The notes under the pieces: model-generated
What the model was told of the DNA's origin: nothing
Seen by the model: only the letters and a program-made list of their open reading frames with translations
Databases searched by the model: none
Shown: piece by piece, positions 12,105 to 23,536 of the stretch
Layout: each line of letters opens with the position of its first letter
Numbering within the stretch: position 1 is the stretch's first letter
Source: Gaertneriomyces semiglobifer
Lineage: Eukaryota > Chytridiomycota > Chytridiomycetes > Spizellomycetales > Spizellomycetaceae
Reading direction: 5' to 3'
Assembly: GCA_025558075.1 (NCBI GenBank)
Contig: JAHLKF010000027.1
Location: forward strand, 203,233-267,232
Length of the DNA: 64,000 nt
Program-made: the position numbers and the translations under genes

Positions 12105-12516
12105 CCCGCATAGTTTGGAGGGAGGTATGATAGCGCTCTGTAGAATGCATTCACCTGCTGTGCAATTGCGGGTCTGGCTGGGTTAGATAATCGTTGTCTG
12201 ATGTGCTGGAACTTTATGACAAATGATGGCCTTCTGAAGTCCTGCCCAAATGCCAGCAGGCGTGGGGACTTTTGGAGATTGGTGCCCGAGCTGCAGCTGC
12301 TGTTCCATGCCATGAGAACATACATCTCCAATATCCACCTGGGCATGTAATCTTGAGCAGTGTCATCACGGAACTGACGAAAAAAATGCAAAGCGCGCTG
12401 GTTGAAAGGTCCGTGGCTCTGTAACGCAAGATCAAGCTTCCAGCCTTCTAGATCTAGGTATGTGATGCCTTCTTGAGCAGGGTCCTGCGATAGTATTACT
12501 GCCAGAAGGATACAGT
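12105..12516 (-). CDS. hypothetical terminal exon, possible UBA-like helix
   Basis: An open stretch with strongly protein-like composition ends in a stop near 12105 (C-terminus LPPNYAG) and is preceded by an acceptor-like CTTCTGGCAG, so it may be the last exon of a minus-strand gene. It holds GITYLDLEGWKLDLAL, reminiscent of UBA/TAP-C helices, then FFRQFRDDTAQDYMPRWILE. No start codon fits without an upstream exon, which would have to overlap the SDHAF1 gene on the other strand. I cannot name a family; the UBA resemblance is weak inference. Confidence 0.35.
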
Positions 12517-12556
12517 GTCACCGACGAACTGCGAAGAGAACCGAAACGGCGCAAAG

Positions 12557-12890
12557 ATGAGTGCGCCAAGAAGAACAGGATTGCAGCGAGAAGTGCTTGA
12601 CCTCTATCGCGCAACCCTACGAGCCATAAGAAAGAAGCCAGAAGTAAGCTATCCTCGTCGTCCTAGTAGACTCCTCTACTTTTCTTTCTACTTACGGCGT
12701 TCTGTGCTTGAATAAAAAGGCTGCACGGCAGCACTTTTTCGAGCATGCCCGCGTTCAATTCCGGCACAATGCGGCGTCCATTCCGAAACGGGATATTTCA
12801 ACAATCGAATACTTTGTAAGAAGAGGCAAGCGACAGCTTGAGATCCTAAGTGACGAGAACGTCGTTGATATATCGGGAGGACGGACATGA
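12557..12890 (+). CDS. SDH6: succinate dehydrogenase assembly factor 1 (LYR protein)
   Basis: SDHAF1/Sdh6 is a mitochondrial-matrix LYR chaperone that helps insert Fe-S clusters into the SDH iron-sulfur subunit. Two exons, 12557..12643 and 12720..12890, join in phase to an 86-residue protein. It shows the family pattern: LQREVLDLYRATLRAIRKKP (LYR motif), then a short helix with EHARVQFRHNA, and the C-terminal IEYFVRRGKRQLEIL corresponding to the conserved I-E-Y-x-x-R-R-G-x-R-Q-L block. ATG 12557 is used because it directly precedes the basic N-terminus. Small size matches the family. Confidence 0.9.
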
Positions 12891-13514
12891 GAGGACTGCT
12901 AGTCATCGACTTCGGGGCAGATTCTCATACTGCATGTGCCTATCTGTCACCAACGCCTAACATATTTATCTGACCAAATGGCAGTTGGACGGCTGTTTCG
13001 TACGTTAGTGAACCTGTAACATAAATGCAAGCGTGCCAGGTATCATCAGGTATCATCATTAGACGACGAGCAAGTCAACATCCGATTTGGGCAGCAGCCT
13101 TTCCGATTCATTAGGGCATCCTCAGCTTCACCCTCTCATCAACCCCTTGTCCGAGATGGTGCACATTCAGGACTGTTTATGTCCACTGCAGTAACCGAAA
13201 CTGTTGGCATGCATAAAATGTCCGGGTTTCCGCCTAACGCTGACAATTTCGAACGTTCTGCCCACTGCGTTAGCCTCCAATACTTCCCAGTGCAACTTCT
13301 TACCATCTTCCGAGACCCCTGCCAGCATCTCATTCCACAATATCTGCTTAATGGCAGTGCGAGATTCTCGTTGGTCGACGGCTTTCTCGCATTGACGCGT
13401 TTATTGATATCAAATGCAGCCTTTCGAGCCGCGAGTTCGAAAAGGAAAAGCTTGCGCAGACTTGAGAAGCAGAATTAAAGTCAGCAGTACCTGGCCCTGC
13501 GAATCATAGAAATC
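12891..13514. other. intergenic stretch with a possible minus-strand exon
   Basis: About 620 bp between SDHAF1 and the thioredoxin-fold gene. On the minus strand roughly 13478 to 13165 reads as helical protein-like text (LFELAARKAAFDINKRVNA, then in a neighbouring frame QILWNEMLAGVSEDGKK), but the two parts need a frame change and no start or clear intron joins them. No family recognised. The rest shows nothing. Confidence 0.3.
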
Positions 13515-14414
13515 ATGGCCTCTAACCTGAGGTTGCCGTGCTGGTCCTTTTTGCTTCTGGCGTATCTGACTCTTGTCTGTCTTGTGCCGACGGCGCAGGC
13601 TTCCGCTGCCACCAAGAAGGCGGCTGACGAAGCCGACAAGCACATCCAGTTTCTGAAGCACGAAGAAGTGGAAGCTGCCATTCAAAAAGACGTCTGGTTC
13701 TTGCTTTTCGGAGCGAATTGGTGCCCGTATACGCAAAGGTACTTGTACATGCTATCGTATGCGCACTATGTTTTTCAAGCTAAACGATAGTTGTTCAGGT
13801 TTACCCCGAAATGGCTCAAAGTACAGGAGGAAGTTATCAAGCAGAACCTTCCTCAGCGTGGCTTGCATATGGCAAAGATTGAATGCAGCACCGGCCAGCA
13901 TCGCTCATCGAGTCCATTCTGCACTGGCACTCACCAAATCGAGGGCTTTCCTACCGTGATGATGTACGTCGACGGAAAGTTGCGCGGCGAATATCCGGAG
14001 GATGATGAAGTCGAGCCTTTGCTGCGCTACATGGCCCTGACCTTGCAAGAGTACGAGCAGAAAAAGGCCAAGCTGGCCGCACCTCCACTATCACCCGTGC
14101 CGGCTACTCCACCCACAAAACAAGCTCCCCAGGCAATTCAACCTTCAAAACAGGTTCCGCAACCTGTTGCGCCTCCAAAGCAAGCCCCACAACCTATTGC
14201 ACCACAGAAGCAGACTGTGGAGCAGAAGCAAACCATTCAACCCCAACCGCAACCGGAAGCTCCTACTGCCGCCGTTCCTCCAGCGGGAAAAACATCTACA
14301 ACAGGTATTTGGATTTTTGGTGGTGTTGCTACGGTCGTGGTTGGTGCTGTTTTGGTTAGGCGACGACGTCGTAGCACCAATCGCGAAACCATCTATCGGC
14401 CGATTGACTTTTGA
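13515..14414 (+). CDS. thioredoxin-fold membrane protein with CPYT active-site variant
   Basis: Two exons (13515..13738, 13799..14414) encode about 279 residues: a signal peptide (LLLAYLTLVCLVPTAQASA), a thioredoxin-like domain (WFLLFGANWCPYTQRFTPKWL, shown here in two parts by the intron; later GFPTVMMYVDGKLRGEYP with the usual cis-Pro), a Pro/Gln/Lys-rich linker built from repeats like KQAPQPIAP, and one C-terminal membrane helix (IWIFGGVATVVVGAVLV) followed by RRRRR. The topology resembles TMX/PDI-like proteins of the ER. The redox motif is CPYT, not CxxC, so it cannot form the intramotif disulfide; a monothiol or binding role is inferred. No gene symbol is assigned. Confidence 0.8.
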
Positions 14415-14792
14415 TCCTCAGTATCAACAGAAATTGATATATAGTGCCAATGCGGGCGTTGGTGGGCAAACGGACGGCTTAAGGTTTTAGCGTATTAGAT
14501 GTCAGTTCTTAGTGTATGCATAGTCAGCGATAGGGTAGTTAGATGAGCTGTTGATTAGCCTCATATGGACTCACCGACATATTCAGCGTACTTAAGTAAG
14601 ATAGTGTATATCTTTGCTATCTGAAAACCCGGCCAGTAATATCCCGTCGCCACTGTTGACCATTCGCTGCTTCAGGTTTTCCCACTGTCCTGGGTTATGT
14701 AATCAGCAAACGCGTTGAACGCTTGGCTTCTGTCGCGATGCTTGACCAACGTTCCCTCATGTTGTCGTTGACCGATTGTTTTGGAAGTCGTG
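14415..14792. other. intergenic 3'/5' region
   Basis: Between the thioredoxin-fold gene and DPY30. AT-richer than its neighbours just after 14414; no coding signal or repeat seen. Confidence 0.4.
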
Positions 14793-15317
14793 ATGGAGCG
14801 GCAAGGTAAAATTGTGTGAGCTCTTATCCAAATCTGATAGTTTGTGATGGACCTCTCAATCAGATAGCAAAGCATCTGCACTAGGAGACGCAGCGCCCGC
14901 CTCCGGTGTGTCCCAACCGTCCGAGTCAGATCCGACCTCACAGGCACCCTCACCATCACCAGTCAACTTACATGAGGCGCTTGGTTTGCCAAAGGATCTG
15001 CTGGTGTGTTCTTTCTCGTCGTCAATTTCATGTATGGTCATTCAACGCGCATATAGGACATTATAAAACGAGGTGAAGAGCGTCTTCAAACTCCTCAGGA
15101 TGTACAGTCACTGCCTAGCGGTGCATATCTGACAAATACGGTGGTACCCGTGTTGATTGAAGGACTAAGGGCGTTAGATAGGGAACGGTAGGTCGTGTTT
15201 ACATCATCGCGGTCGCTGCAAATGCAAAATTCTCATCAGTTGGCCAGACCACCGAATCCCACAGAGTATCTGGGCGTATACCTCCTGCGCAATTGCAAGG
15301 TTGCACAGCCCATCTAA
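14793..15317 (+). CDS. SDC1: DPY30 / Sdc1, COMPASS H3K4 methyltransferase subunit
   Basis: Small four-exon gene: 14793..14805, 14864..15003, 15057..15187 and 15248..15317, all in phase, giving 117 residues. The C-terminal dimerisation motif is unmistakable: GAYLTNTVVPVLIEGLRAL, then the final exon PPNPTEYLGVYLLRN. This is the DPY30 domain, which docks on Ash2/Bre2 in SET1/MLL complexes (and on some other complexes). The N-terminal half is Ser/Pro-rich and probably disordered. Exon 1 has only four full codons (MERQ plus one base), and introns are 53-60 nt, so simple ORF scanning misses the gene. Family assignment is firm, boundaries good. Confidence 0.88.
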
Positions 15318-15717
15318 GACACGTCAATGGCATAACAGTTAATAGAGGTCCGTGATGTATTATGATCAGCACGGAACAGACTCGCTACCGTACATATCTT
15401 GTACTCTAATACAAGGCATGATCGCATGTATGGGCCTGATCACCTTCGACAGCGACTGCGCTTAACCCAATGGCGACCGAGGAACTATCATGGAAGGCAA
15501 GTCCACACCCCCGGGATGGGGACAGCAGCGAACTGGCATCAACGCACAGACTCTAATGCCAACTGCTGGGCTGCCGTGCATTGGATGGAAGTCCTGCCCG
15601 GTGCTGCTTGCCAGTAGCCAGCGCGTTGAATTGGCCGTCATGTTGGTCTTGACATAGAGGCGATCACAACTGCGACTGCTTGCTGCAACTGTGCTGTCAT
15701 CGTCGTCATTCAGCACT
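15318..15717. other. convergent 3' intergenic region
   Basis: Lies between the ends of DPY30 and UPF1. A minus-strand ORF of 84 codons (15462-15716) follows the UPF1 stop but has no recognisable motif; nothing else seen. Confidence 0.4.
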
Positions 15718-18700
15718 TTAGAACTGTGTGAAACCTTGACTTTGATAATCCACTTGACTCCTCATCCCGCCAAACTCCTGGCTCATGTATGCATCCGCTT
15801 GGCTTTTGTAATCCTCTATGTACGAATCCTGACTCATGGACAAGGCTCCCAAGCGATCGCTCTGAGAAAACGAAGCCTGACTGCTTTGGGAGACCAGATA
15901 GCCACTTCCTTGGGTGAAAAGCCCTTGTGAATCGGCCTGAGAGAAACTGCCGCGCTTGCTGCCATTGATCGACTGTTGTGACGCAAGCGATGCAAGGTCT
16001 TGCGAGTACTGTCCAAACGGAATCGAAAATGGGTACTGCGAGAAAACATGTGAGGGGTCCACAGCTGAAAGTTGGTCATGATAAGGGTTGGCCTTCGCTC
16101 CGCGAGTGTCGTTGGCAACTGGAGGCTTGGCAAAGTGCTCATGAGCTCCATGCGCGTACCGTTTACTTCTCTCATCTTTAGGTTTCGTGCGAGGGCGGGT
16201 AAATTGAATCATGGACTTCTTCAAATTATTCAGCGGTCCCTCGACAAGACAGTCTTTCTCCTTGAATTGCATCAACAGCTGATACCATAGGAGGTGACGC
16301 GCAAGTACCTTAGGGTTGCCGAGGATGACGAGCCCATACTTCGCACGGGTGAGTGCCACGTTGAGACGGCGGGGATCCGTCAAGAAACCGATTCCAGAGT
16401 GGTCGTTGGAACGGACGCAGGTTAAGATGATGTAGTCCTTCTCACGACCTTGGAAAGCATCAACACTTGCGACTTCGATCTCCTTATACAAATCCTTCTT
16501 GAGGGCTCCGGCAAACTGCATGTGGTTGACAATATAAGACCTCTGTCCCTCGTAAGGTGTGATGATACCGATCTGCGAAGGGCGGATACCAGCTTTCAAG
16601 AATCGAGTAACAATTTTCTCACAATTTGTGGCCTCAGTCCTGTTCAAGTATGAGGTACCAGAGGTTGAGAGCTCTTCTTGACCATAGGAGCAATGAAACA
16701 TCATCGGAGTCTCTGGAACAGGCCAAGGAAAATCGACATCTTTGCGGATACGTTCTTGTACGGTCACACCGTTTTGCAGGGACCCTTCGTAAAACATGTT
16801 GGACGGAAACTCAGATAAACACGGGTGCATCCGGTACTGTACTTGCAAACGAATGGGTCGAATGTTCAAAAGCACCAGACGCTCAAAAAGCGATTGCGAA
16901 AGACCAGCCTTGGCAGCCTTCTTGTTCAGAATCACCGGACCCAATTGCTTATGGTCACCGACAAGGACGATCTGCTTCGCGCCGAGAACGATAGGGATCA
17001 AACACTCGGGCTCAGCGGCCTGCGTGGCTTCGTCAATGAGAACGGTCCGAAATTCGAATCTTTGCAAACGCGGATCGCCTGCTCCAACACAGGTGCAACA
17101 CACAACATCGGCGTTCTGCAGTATTTCACGCTCTGCTCGCCGCTTCAATGAACGGTATCTGTTCTCATCCTGCTGGTTCAGCTCGCCAAGCTCCTGTTTT
17201 AGCTTAACATACTTCACTAACTCCGGGTCGGTGTCATTGTTGATAACTTGCTCATGCAAAGTCAAGAATGAAACAGGAGAATCAAGCGCTTCTCGGCTTT
17301 TGGCAGTAACTCGAACCACCTTTAACCCCGTTTGATGGATTTTCTCAGTCAACTGATCGACAGCCACGTTACTAGGTGCGCACACGAGTACTTGGCCACC
17401 ATTCATCTTCGCAAGATGATACACAATAGTAGCAGATGTGACCGTTTTTCCCGTTCCTGGAGGACCCTGGATCAAGCTAAGTGGTTTTTGCAAAACGCTC
17501 TTCACGGCGTACATTTGCGAGTGGTTCAAGTCCGGCAGACTGGGGGCGACAATACGCTTGGGCATCACTGCCTTCAGCATTTGCGGTTCAACATCATGGC
17601 CTAATAAGCGGTGATAAATGTAGCTGCTAACGGAGTGTTCGTCTACAGCGAACGTTTTCATCGCCGCCTGCATGCGATCGAATGATGTGGATTTCCAGAC
17701 GAAATCAACAGTGAAATTGTGCGTGCATTGAATAGGCGTCTTGTTGTCATGGGTCAACTCCAAAATGACTTCATCGGACAAATTGTTGGGGACTTTGATG
17801 ACATGCCCACGACATTCCCACGGCGCTTTGAGAAGCTCTCCCTTATAACGTAAAAGCATTTCGTCTCCCACTGCAAGACGCACATCCCCTTGCTCCAGTT
17901 TGGGTAGAGTAAAGCAAGCCAGTCGCTTCTTGCTCAGATTTTGGTCCCAACGGATCACGACATCCTCTTGCGTTTGCGATTCTTTCAATTTTTTGTCGTA
18001 GTCGGCTTCCATTTTGATCAGAGGGCCAAAAACGTTTTGGTACTGGTAAGCATCGTCGTAGCGCAAAGTTACAGGTTCAGGATCTTCATCAACGCCTGGT
18101 TTGTTAAGATCATCCACAGTGGCATTCTCATCCTGTGTCCACCTGTCTTCCAGCGCCTGAATCTGCGAAGGAGTAATATGCCGGGCCCGAAGCTGTTCCT
18201 GCTCGCTAGGAATTTTCACCAACCATGACAGAAAGCACCGATCTTCAATCAGCGGTAACCATTGTGTAAGGTCCCAAGCAACATCCTTCTGTCCCATCGG
18301 GTTGGAACATTGTCTATATTGCGAATCATTAACATGCCAAATGCGTTGGGTACGTACGTTTAATGCTCACCTGCACAACAAAACCACGACAGTGTCAGAT
18401 TTGGCAGGAATAAATCCCAAATTGAAAACATTTCGAGAACCACAATTGTAGCACTCCAGAACAGTGTCACCAAGGGGCGATTCGGGATGTAATCGCACTT
18501 CCTTGTGGCGAGCCCGTACCAAGTGTTGAACAATGTGGGCACCCCGAGTGGCACCGAGTCGGGCATTACAGAACCACTTGTTGCAACCCAGGCATTCCAC
18601 GACCGCTGACGGATTATGAATGCCACAGTATCTTCAAGAAAGATTACGTATAAATACTGCGGCCATGTCGAGGTACGCTGAATGAACGATTTCTCTACTT

Positions 18701-19090
18701 ACTTGCAGGCATGCGCCGGAAGCTCTACGTGCTGTTCCTCGTAGCCATCTTCTCCAACATCTAAGCCGTATTCCGAGGGCAAATCCTCCACAAAGTCGAT
18801 ATTTCCCCGGTAGTCAATTGAAGACCTGCGAGGGCGCACTGGGGCGGCGGGTAGATCTTGTGTCAACTGGGTAGATTGCGAGTTCAAAGTTAAAGATGCC
18901 AAGGAAAGATCATCAAGCCCATCCTTCAGCGACTGCGTTTGAGAGGAGTACCCTTCATAGTCATATTGAGAGCCCTGAGTATCTTGAAACTGTCACAAGG
19001 AAAACTTCGACATCAACAAATTGAAGGTTGAAAAGCAAAGGCAAAGCATGCAATCGGACTTACCTCAAGAAAGCCAAACTCTCTCTCCAT
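15718..19090 (-). CDS. UPF1: UPF1 / NAM7 RNA helicase (nonsense-mediated decay)
   Basis: UPF1 is the SF1 helicase at the centre of nonsense-mediated mRNA decay. Exons 19090..19064, 18989..18703, 18631..18371 and 18313..15718 fit phase (about 1056 residues). The N-terminus is short and acidic with SQTQ motifs. The Cys/His-rich UPF2-binding domain shows [30 protein letters not shown] and [16 protein letters not shown]. The helicase core has Walker A GPPGTGKT, the DEAD-like [12 protein letters not shown], and motifs [13 protein letters not shown] and [20 protein letters not shown]. The C-terminus is a long Ser/Gln-rich tail with many SQ dipeptides, the kind phosphorylated by SMG1/PIKK in other organisms. 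All key motifs are intact. Confidence 0.97.
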
Positions 19091-19261
19091 CCTTCTGCCT
19101 GTTACTGTCGGCCTTGCGTATATGGCCGTTCACCGAGAAGGTTTCCCGACGACGAGGCAAAATCAAGACGAAAGTTGCAACTTGTCGACTGTCCCACTGC
19201 TCTAACGACACCCCGTGGTGTGTGATTAATAATCACGTGGTTGTAAACATACCCTTGGCAG

Positions 19262-19269
19262 TATATAAG
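19262..19269 (+). promoter_or_regulatory. TATA-like element
   Basis: TATATAAG sits about 90 bp before the ATG at 19356, in the UPF1 upstream gap. It is a good TATA-box match and the only support for a promoter here; the transcript start is unknown. Confidence 0.35.
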
Positions 19270-19355
19270 GCGCCCGCTCGCGCCTTTTCTTCGTCTGTTT
19301 TCAAGGACGGGCGAGCACATCTCGGAGAATCGCTTTCGAAGCTTTACAGACGGAG

Positions 19356-19457
19356 ATGGCTGGCGCAAACCAGTCAACCTCTTTTAATACGCTTTGGGAA
19401 AAGTCCTCGAACATGTGGCAGAAAGTGTCGCCGGGAAACCGGGTCCTACTCTCCTGA
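19356..19457 (+). CDS. small ORF downstream of a TATA-like box
   Basis: ATG-led 33-codon ORF (MAGANQSTSFNTLWEKSS...), possibly the first exon of a longer gene since coding-like text follows in other frames to about 19690. No family recognised and no membrane segment or signal peptide. Called only because a TATA-like element precedes it at a plausible distance. Confidence 0.25.
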   Translation: MAGANQSTSFNTLWEKSSNMWQKVSPGNRVLLS

Positions 19458-19785
19458 CACTGCCTTGCTCGTGAGTCGCGTCTACATACTTGCTTGCTGT
19501 CACTAAGAAGGCCTTGTTGGCCAGTGGGCAAGTGGAGGTGTGCGCGGGAGAGCCAGTGCAGAGTGTGGTTCGTTATAGCAAAGTTATGCGATTGCTTCCG
19601 ACCTGCGGGTTCAGAAGTTACTCAACGAGGCTTACTTCGGGTGCTTGTCCGTCCGTCCCTCCCCAAAATAAAGGAAGAAAAATTCGCGATTGTAAATAAT
19701 AGATGAATTTAAAACGAAGTAGAACAATGCGTCTATAAAGGTGGCACGTCCAATCAAGGTACATCTGGTCACTGCCGCTAACAGC
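19458..19785. other. intergenic, no supported gene
   Basis: Region between the small ORF and the 3' end of the SulP gene. Plus-strand ORFs of about 70 codons overlap in two frames but show no domain. Confidence 0.35.
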
Positions 19786-22542
19786 TCAAGCACCCGCTTC
19801 TCTAATGGTTCCCGTACTTTGTGTATCGTCATCAGTAGCATTATCATCACCCAGCAGAGACGATGTTTCGCCCATCTCACTTCCGAAAACACGGTCATCC
19901 TGATTGTTCTGATTGTCCGCCTCCATGCGCGAACGGTAAGTCGTCCACTCCGCCGACGCTTGACGCGGTTCAGCGATCGCAGGTGAATATGATCGAATGC
20001 TGGGCCCAGCTATTCCCACATTCCTGTCACCGTCCATATAGCTGGAGAAATAGCTACCTGTCGTATAGGACGGTTCCTTGTTGGGAACTGTCCATTCGGG
20101 GTTCAAAAACTCGTCATCGCTACCGCTTTGTGGCACAACAATTTGTATAGGCTCTCCTGGTGTCGGTTGACAAGCATGTGGATGTCTATGCTTGAGATAC
20201 TCTACAGCGTCCCGAATCTTGCGGAAAAAATGGTCGGGCCCGATGAGGTCATACAGTCCTGACCATAGAAATGCGTTCTTGCACGAGGCTCGCAGTTTGG
20301 CAAAGTATACGTCTATATCGCGGTCCTTATATTCTTGTACGATTTCTAGTAAAGTCAACGTGGCACTACAAAAAAATGCCATTTACGATTTGTTCATAGG
20401 ATTGTTAATTCAATGAAATAAAACATACCTAGCATCAATGGCTGTAACAGCTCCAAAATCGAATACGACGGCGCGTATGTGGTCACAGCCGCACGTTCCG
20501 TCTTCCGTGGGCGAAGCAGCTTCGTTATGTTGCGATTGGGACCGCGACGCACGTCTTCTGCGTCTAACGGGCGTCTCACCGGGATGAACTCCAAGGTCAC
20601 CGTACATTTCGACCCGTTTCAGCCGGTCTTTCAATTGGCCTGTGTTGCCAAAGAAAAGACCTTCTTCGATGCGAATAACGAGAGCATCATTGATTTTTTG
20701 CACCTTATCAGAATCATGGATACTGCGATATTTGGTCTTCAGGGTGCCCGTGAGAGGGTCGACGACAAGAATCTGTCCCAATATTGCCAATCGCGTCTGA
20801 TTCAACCAACGTCTTAGTAAACCGAAAAAGCCGCATAAAATTCATGACTGAATCGTTACCTTCGTCGTGTGCTTAACAACAAGCAATAGCGAGATACCAA
20901 CGGAGAGTAAAGTCCCAGACTCGATTGAAAGGAAGATGGTAGTCAAAAATGTTATCAGCAGTAGTCCCACATCCTTCCAAGCTCGAAGCTTCAACATGAA
21001 ATGCACATCCTCCAGCTCGATCAGTTTTAATGCTGCCACCACGATAATAGATGAGCAGACAGCCTTCGGCAAGAACTCAAAGAGAGGAAGTAGCCATATT
21101 GTCGTGCACAAAACCGCGATACCAGTGAAGAAACCAGCCATCTGAGTCTTTGCTCCAGCAGCGTCATTCACCGCTGATCGACCGAGAGACCCATATCCAG
21201 GGAATCCGCCGAAGAGCGAGCACGCAATGTTTGACAAGCCTAGAGCAACAAGCTCCCGGTTTGGAGAAACGGAATAATTATGTTTGGTGGCGTAAGTCTT
21301 AGCAACGACAATAGATTCGACAAATCCAATGACTGAAATTAAGATAGCGGATAATAGCATGTTCCCGATCTTAGTGGTAGACATGGCGGGGATACGCGGG
21401 TATATGTACTCTCCGGATCCAGCACCTTTCACGTTAAGGATTGCCACTCCCTGGCAGTCCCAGCGGAATGTTTGAGAAAGCAAAGTGGTGGTAACAACCA
21501 GCACCAAGATCTCAGGTGTGACTTGAAGCAAACGGTTGTCCTTGTTGCGCGCTTTTAGTACTTTCATACCCAGGAGAAACGCAATGCTGCAGAAAGACAG
21601 TGCTGCAGTCAGGAAATGGGTGTCGCCGAGTTTTGACAGAGTGTCCAGCAGCTTGTCGATGGGCGACATCAAGTGCTCACCGGCATCTATTGGCGGAATG
21701 ACCGGTGCGCCACATTGACCTCCAACAGGGACGACTCCCAGCAGAGTGGCAGACATATCAATCATCACAACCACTGCTACAGCCAAAACAAATCCGCGAA
21801 GGAGCGCTCGAGATAATACGGAATCCAGAAATCCCAATCGGAAGAACCCAAGCAGGAAGGTGAAGACGCCAACCATAAGGCCTAGCAACGTTGCCATAGC
21901 TATAGCTTCCTGCGTCCTGGCATCTTGGAGCAATAACATAGAGGCCATGTCGCCAGCGGTACTGCCATCCTTGGTTTGGATGTTTTCTCGGATTGTCGCT
22001 CCGACAAGAATAGAGATGAGTGCCTCTGGCCCCACCCCGAGCTGCCGAGATGTACCGAAAAAGGCGTATACTAGCAAAGGGACGCATGCCGTGTACAAGC
22101 CATGAACCGGAGGAATCTTTACCAGAGCTTGTGCATACGAAAGCCCTTGAGGGATCTGGAGCAAAAGATTAATTGGTTTGTTTGCATCGGGCATCGTTTA
22201 AATCATACGCACCAGCAGAAAGGCGACAGTGATACCGGCAAGAATGTCTGATTGCAGATAGCTAGACCACTTGTATTCTGGCAACCATCCGACGACGGGA
22301 ACATAGTATCGCAGCCGAGTTTTGAATGCCTTATAGATATCTGAATTGGCTGGCCTAATCGGAGAGGTTTGGGCATCTACAGCGTCCAAACTAAGTGCGT
22401 GCTGGGTACCGTATGCAACCGTCTGCGTCTCATAAATACCAGGCACCAGTAGCGGCTCAGATTCGGAACCCTCATTGGTGAGAGGATGGACGACACCATC
22501 GCCTGCGTTTGCGGGAGTTGATGGTTGGCGTACCGAGGGCAT
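19786..22542 (-). CDS. SulP family anion (sulfate) permease with STAS domain
   Basis: SLC26/SulP transporters move sulfate or related anions across the plasma membrane. Exons 22542..22213, 22155..20860, 20796..20429 and 20365..19786 fit phase (about 857 residues). A cytosolic head is followed by the first membrane block (LQSDILAGITVAFLL) and the SulP signature IPQGLSYAQALVKIPPVHGL, then GTSRQLGVGPEALIS and further hydrophobic helices to LLLVVKHTTK. The C-terminal STAS domain begins RLAILGQILVVDPLTGT, is split by an Arg-rich insertion, and ends with FDFGAVTAIDAS and LLEIVQEYKDRDIDVYF. A long acidic Ser/Thr tail follows. Substrate specificity cannot be decided from sequence alone. Confidence 0.92.
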
Positions 22543-23536
22543 AGTAACAAGGTAGTCGTCGCTGAAACTCCATAAAATGCAAAAGTGAACCTGTAGTATA
22601 AAAATCCTTTTTCCCTCTGCGGTTTGTTGGCTGTGGGTGCTGCAAAAGTGTCTGTCCAGAGTGGCTTCCAGAAAGGCCACAGACAAACGCGCTTTGTAAA
22701 AGAGACACTTTTGGACGTCGACAACAGCAACGGAACGGGCGTTTTGCAATTGGACTCCTGCCTTAATCTAATTGTATGATGCATTTCGGTGGATGCGAGG
22801 AACGGCCGTATCCTCGAGCCTTACCGGATGGCTGCTCAAACAGCAGATGGGGACGCTATTCGGGAACCCGAACAGGCCGCAATGTTGCAGTGCTGCTGTC
22901 TTCTCAAAAGGCACATGTGGTGCTTGACGCAATCATCATTGTATATCATTCATTGCCAGGTGTAATGCCGCTACATACAAGGTGATGCCCATGAAACGCA
23001 TGATGCCTTCATTTTACATGTAAGGGAGGCAGCGGACGAACGCCTTTAAATTTAGGACATGCTCGGGAGTACTGGCGACTCCTCGCTCATAACAGACATT
23101 AGACACCTTTGGTAACAGGCATTTCTTTCGTCCTACAGGCACAGTGTGTACGCACATATGCATTATGTTAACGCTTCATTCCCATAGGATATCCCATTTC
23201 GCTCAACAGTATCTCATGCATCGTACTCTATCCATTGCCCAGCCCAACATCAAAGACGAACTCTTCAATGTTTCATTCGGACGAAGCCAAAGACATGCAC
23301 CTCGTATTCAGATCGCTGCTACTCTCTGAGCATTGGAATTGCAAAGAGTTCTGCTAACGCCCTTTTATACCTGCCAGTGGTGGCGCAGCCATAATTGTTG
23401 GCATAGACACGCGATTACGTTATCTGATTTTGTTTTGTTTTGAGCTGGAAATCGTCGAGGTCAAAAAGTTCAAACGACAACGACACCATTCCAATCGGTT
23501 GCTCGAGTTGACGACAGTAAACGCAAAGACGTCAAG
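22543..23536. other. intergenic region between divergent genes
   Basis: About 1 kb between the starts of the SulP permease and RRP9. Short ORFs on both strands have no motif; no repeat or RNA gene recognised. It presumably contains both promoters. Confidence 0.45.

Noticed and set aside
13284..13322. 39-nt intron on the minus strand in the orphan exon
   Set aside because: Shorter than any supported intron here, and frame is open without it.
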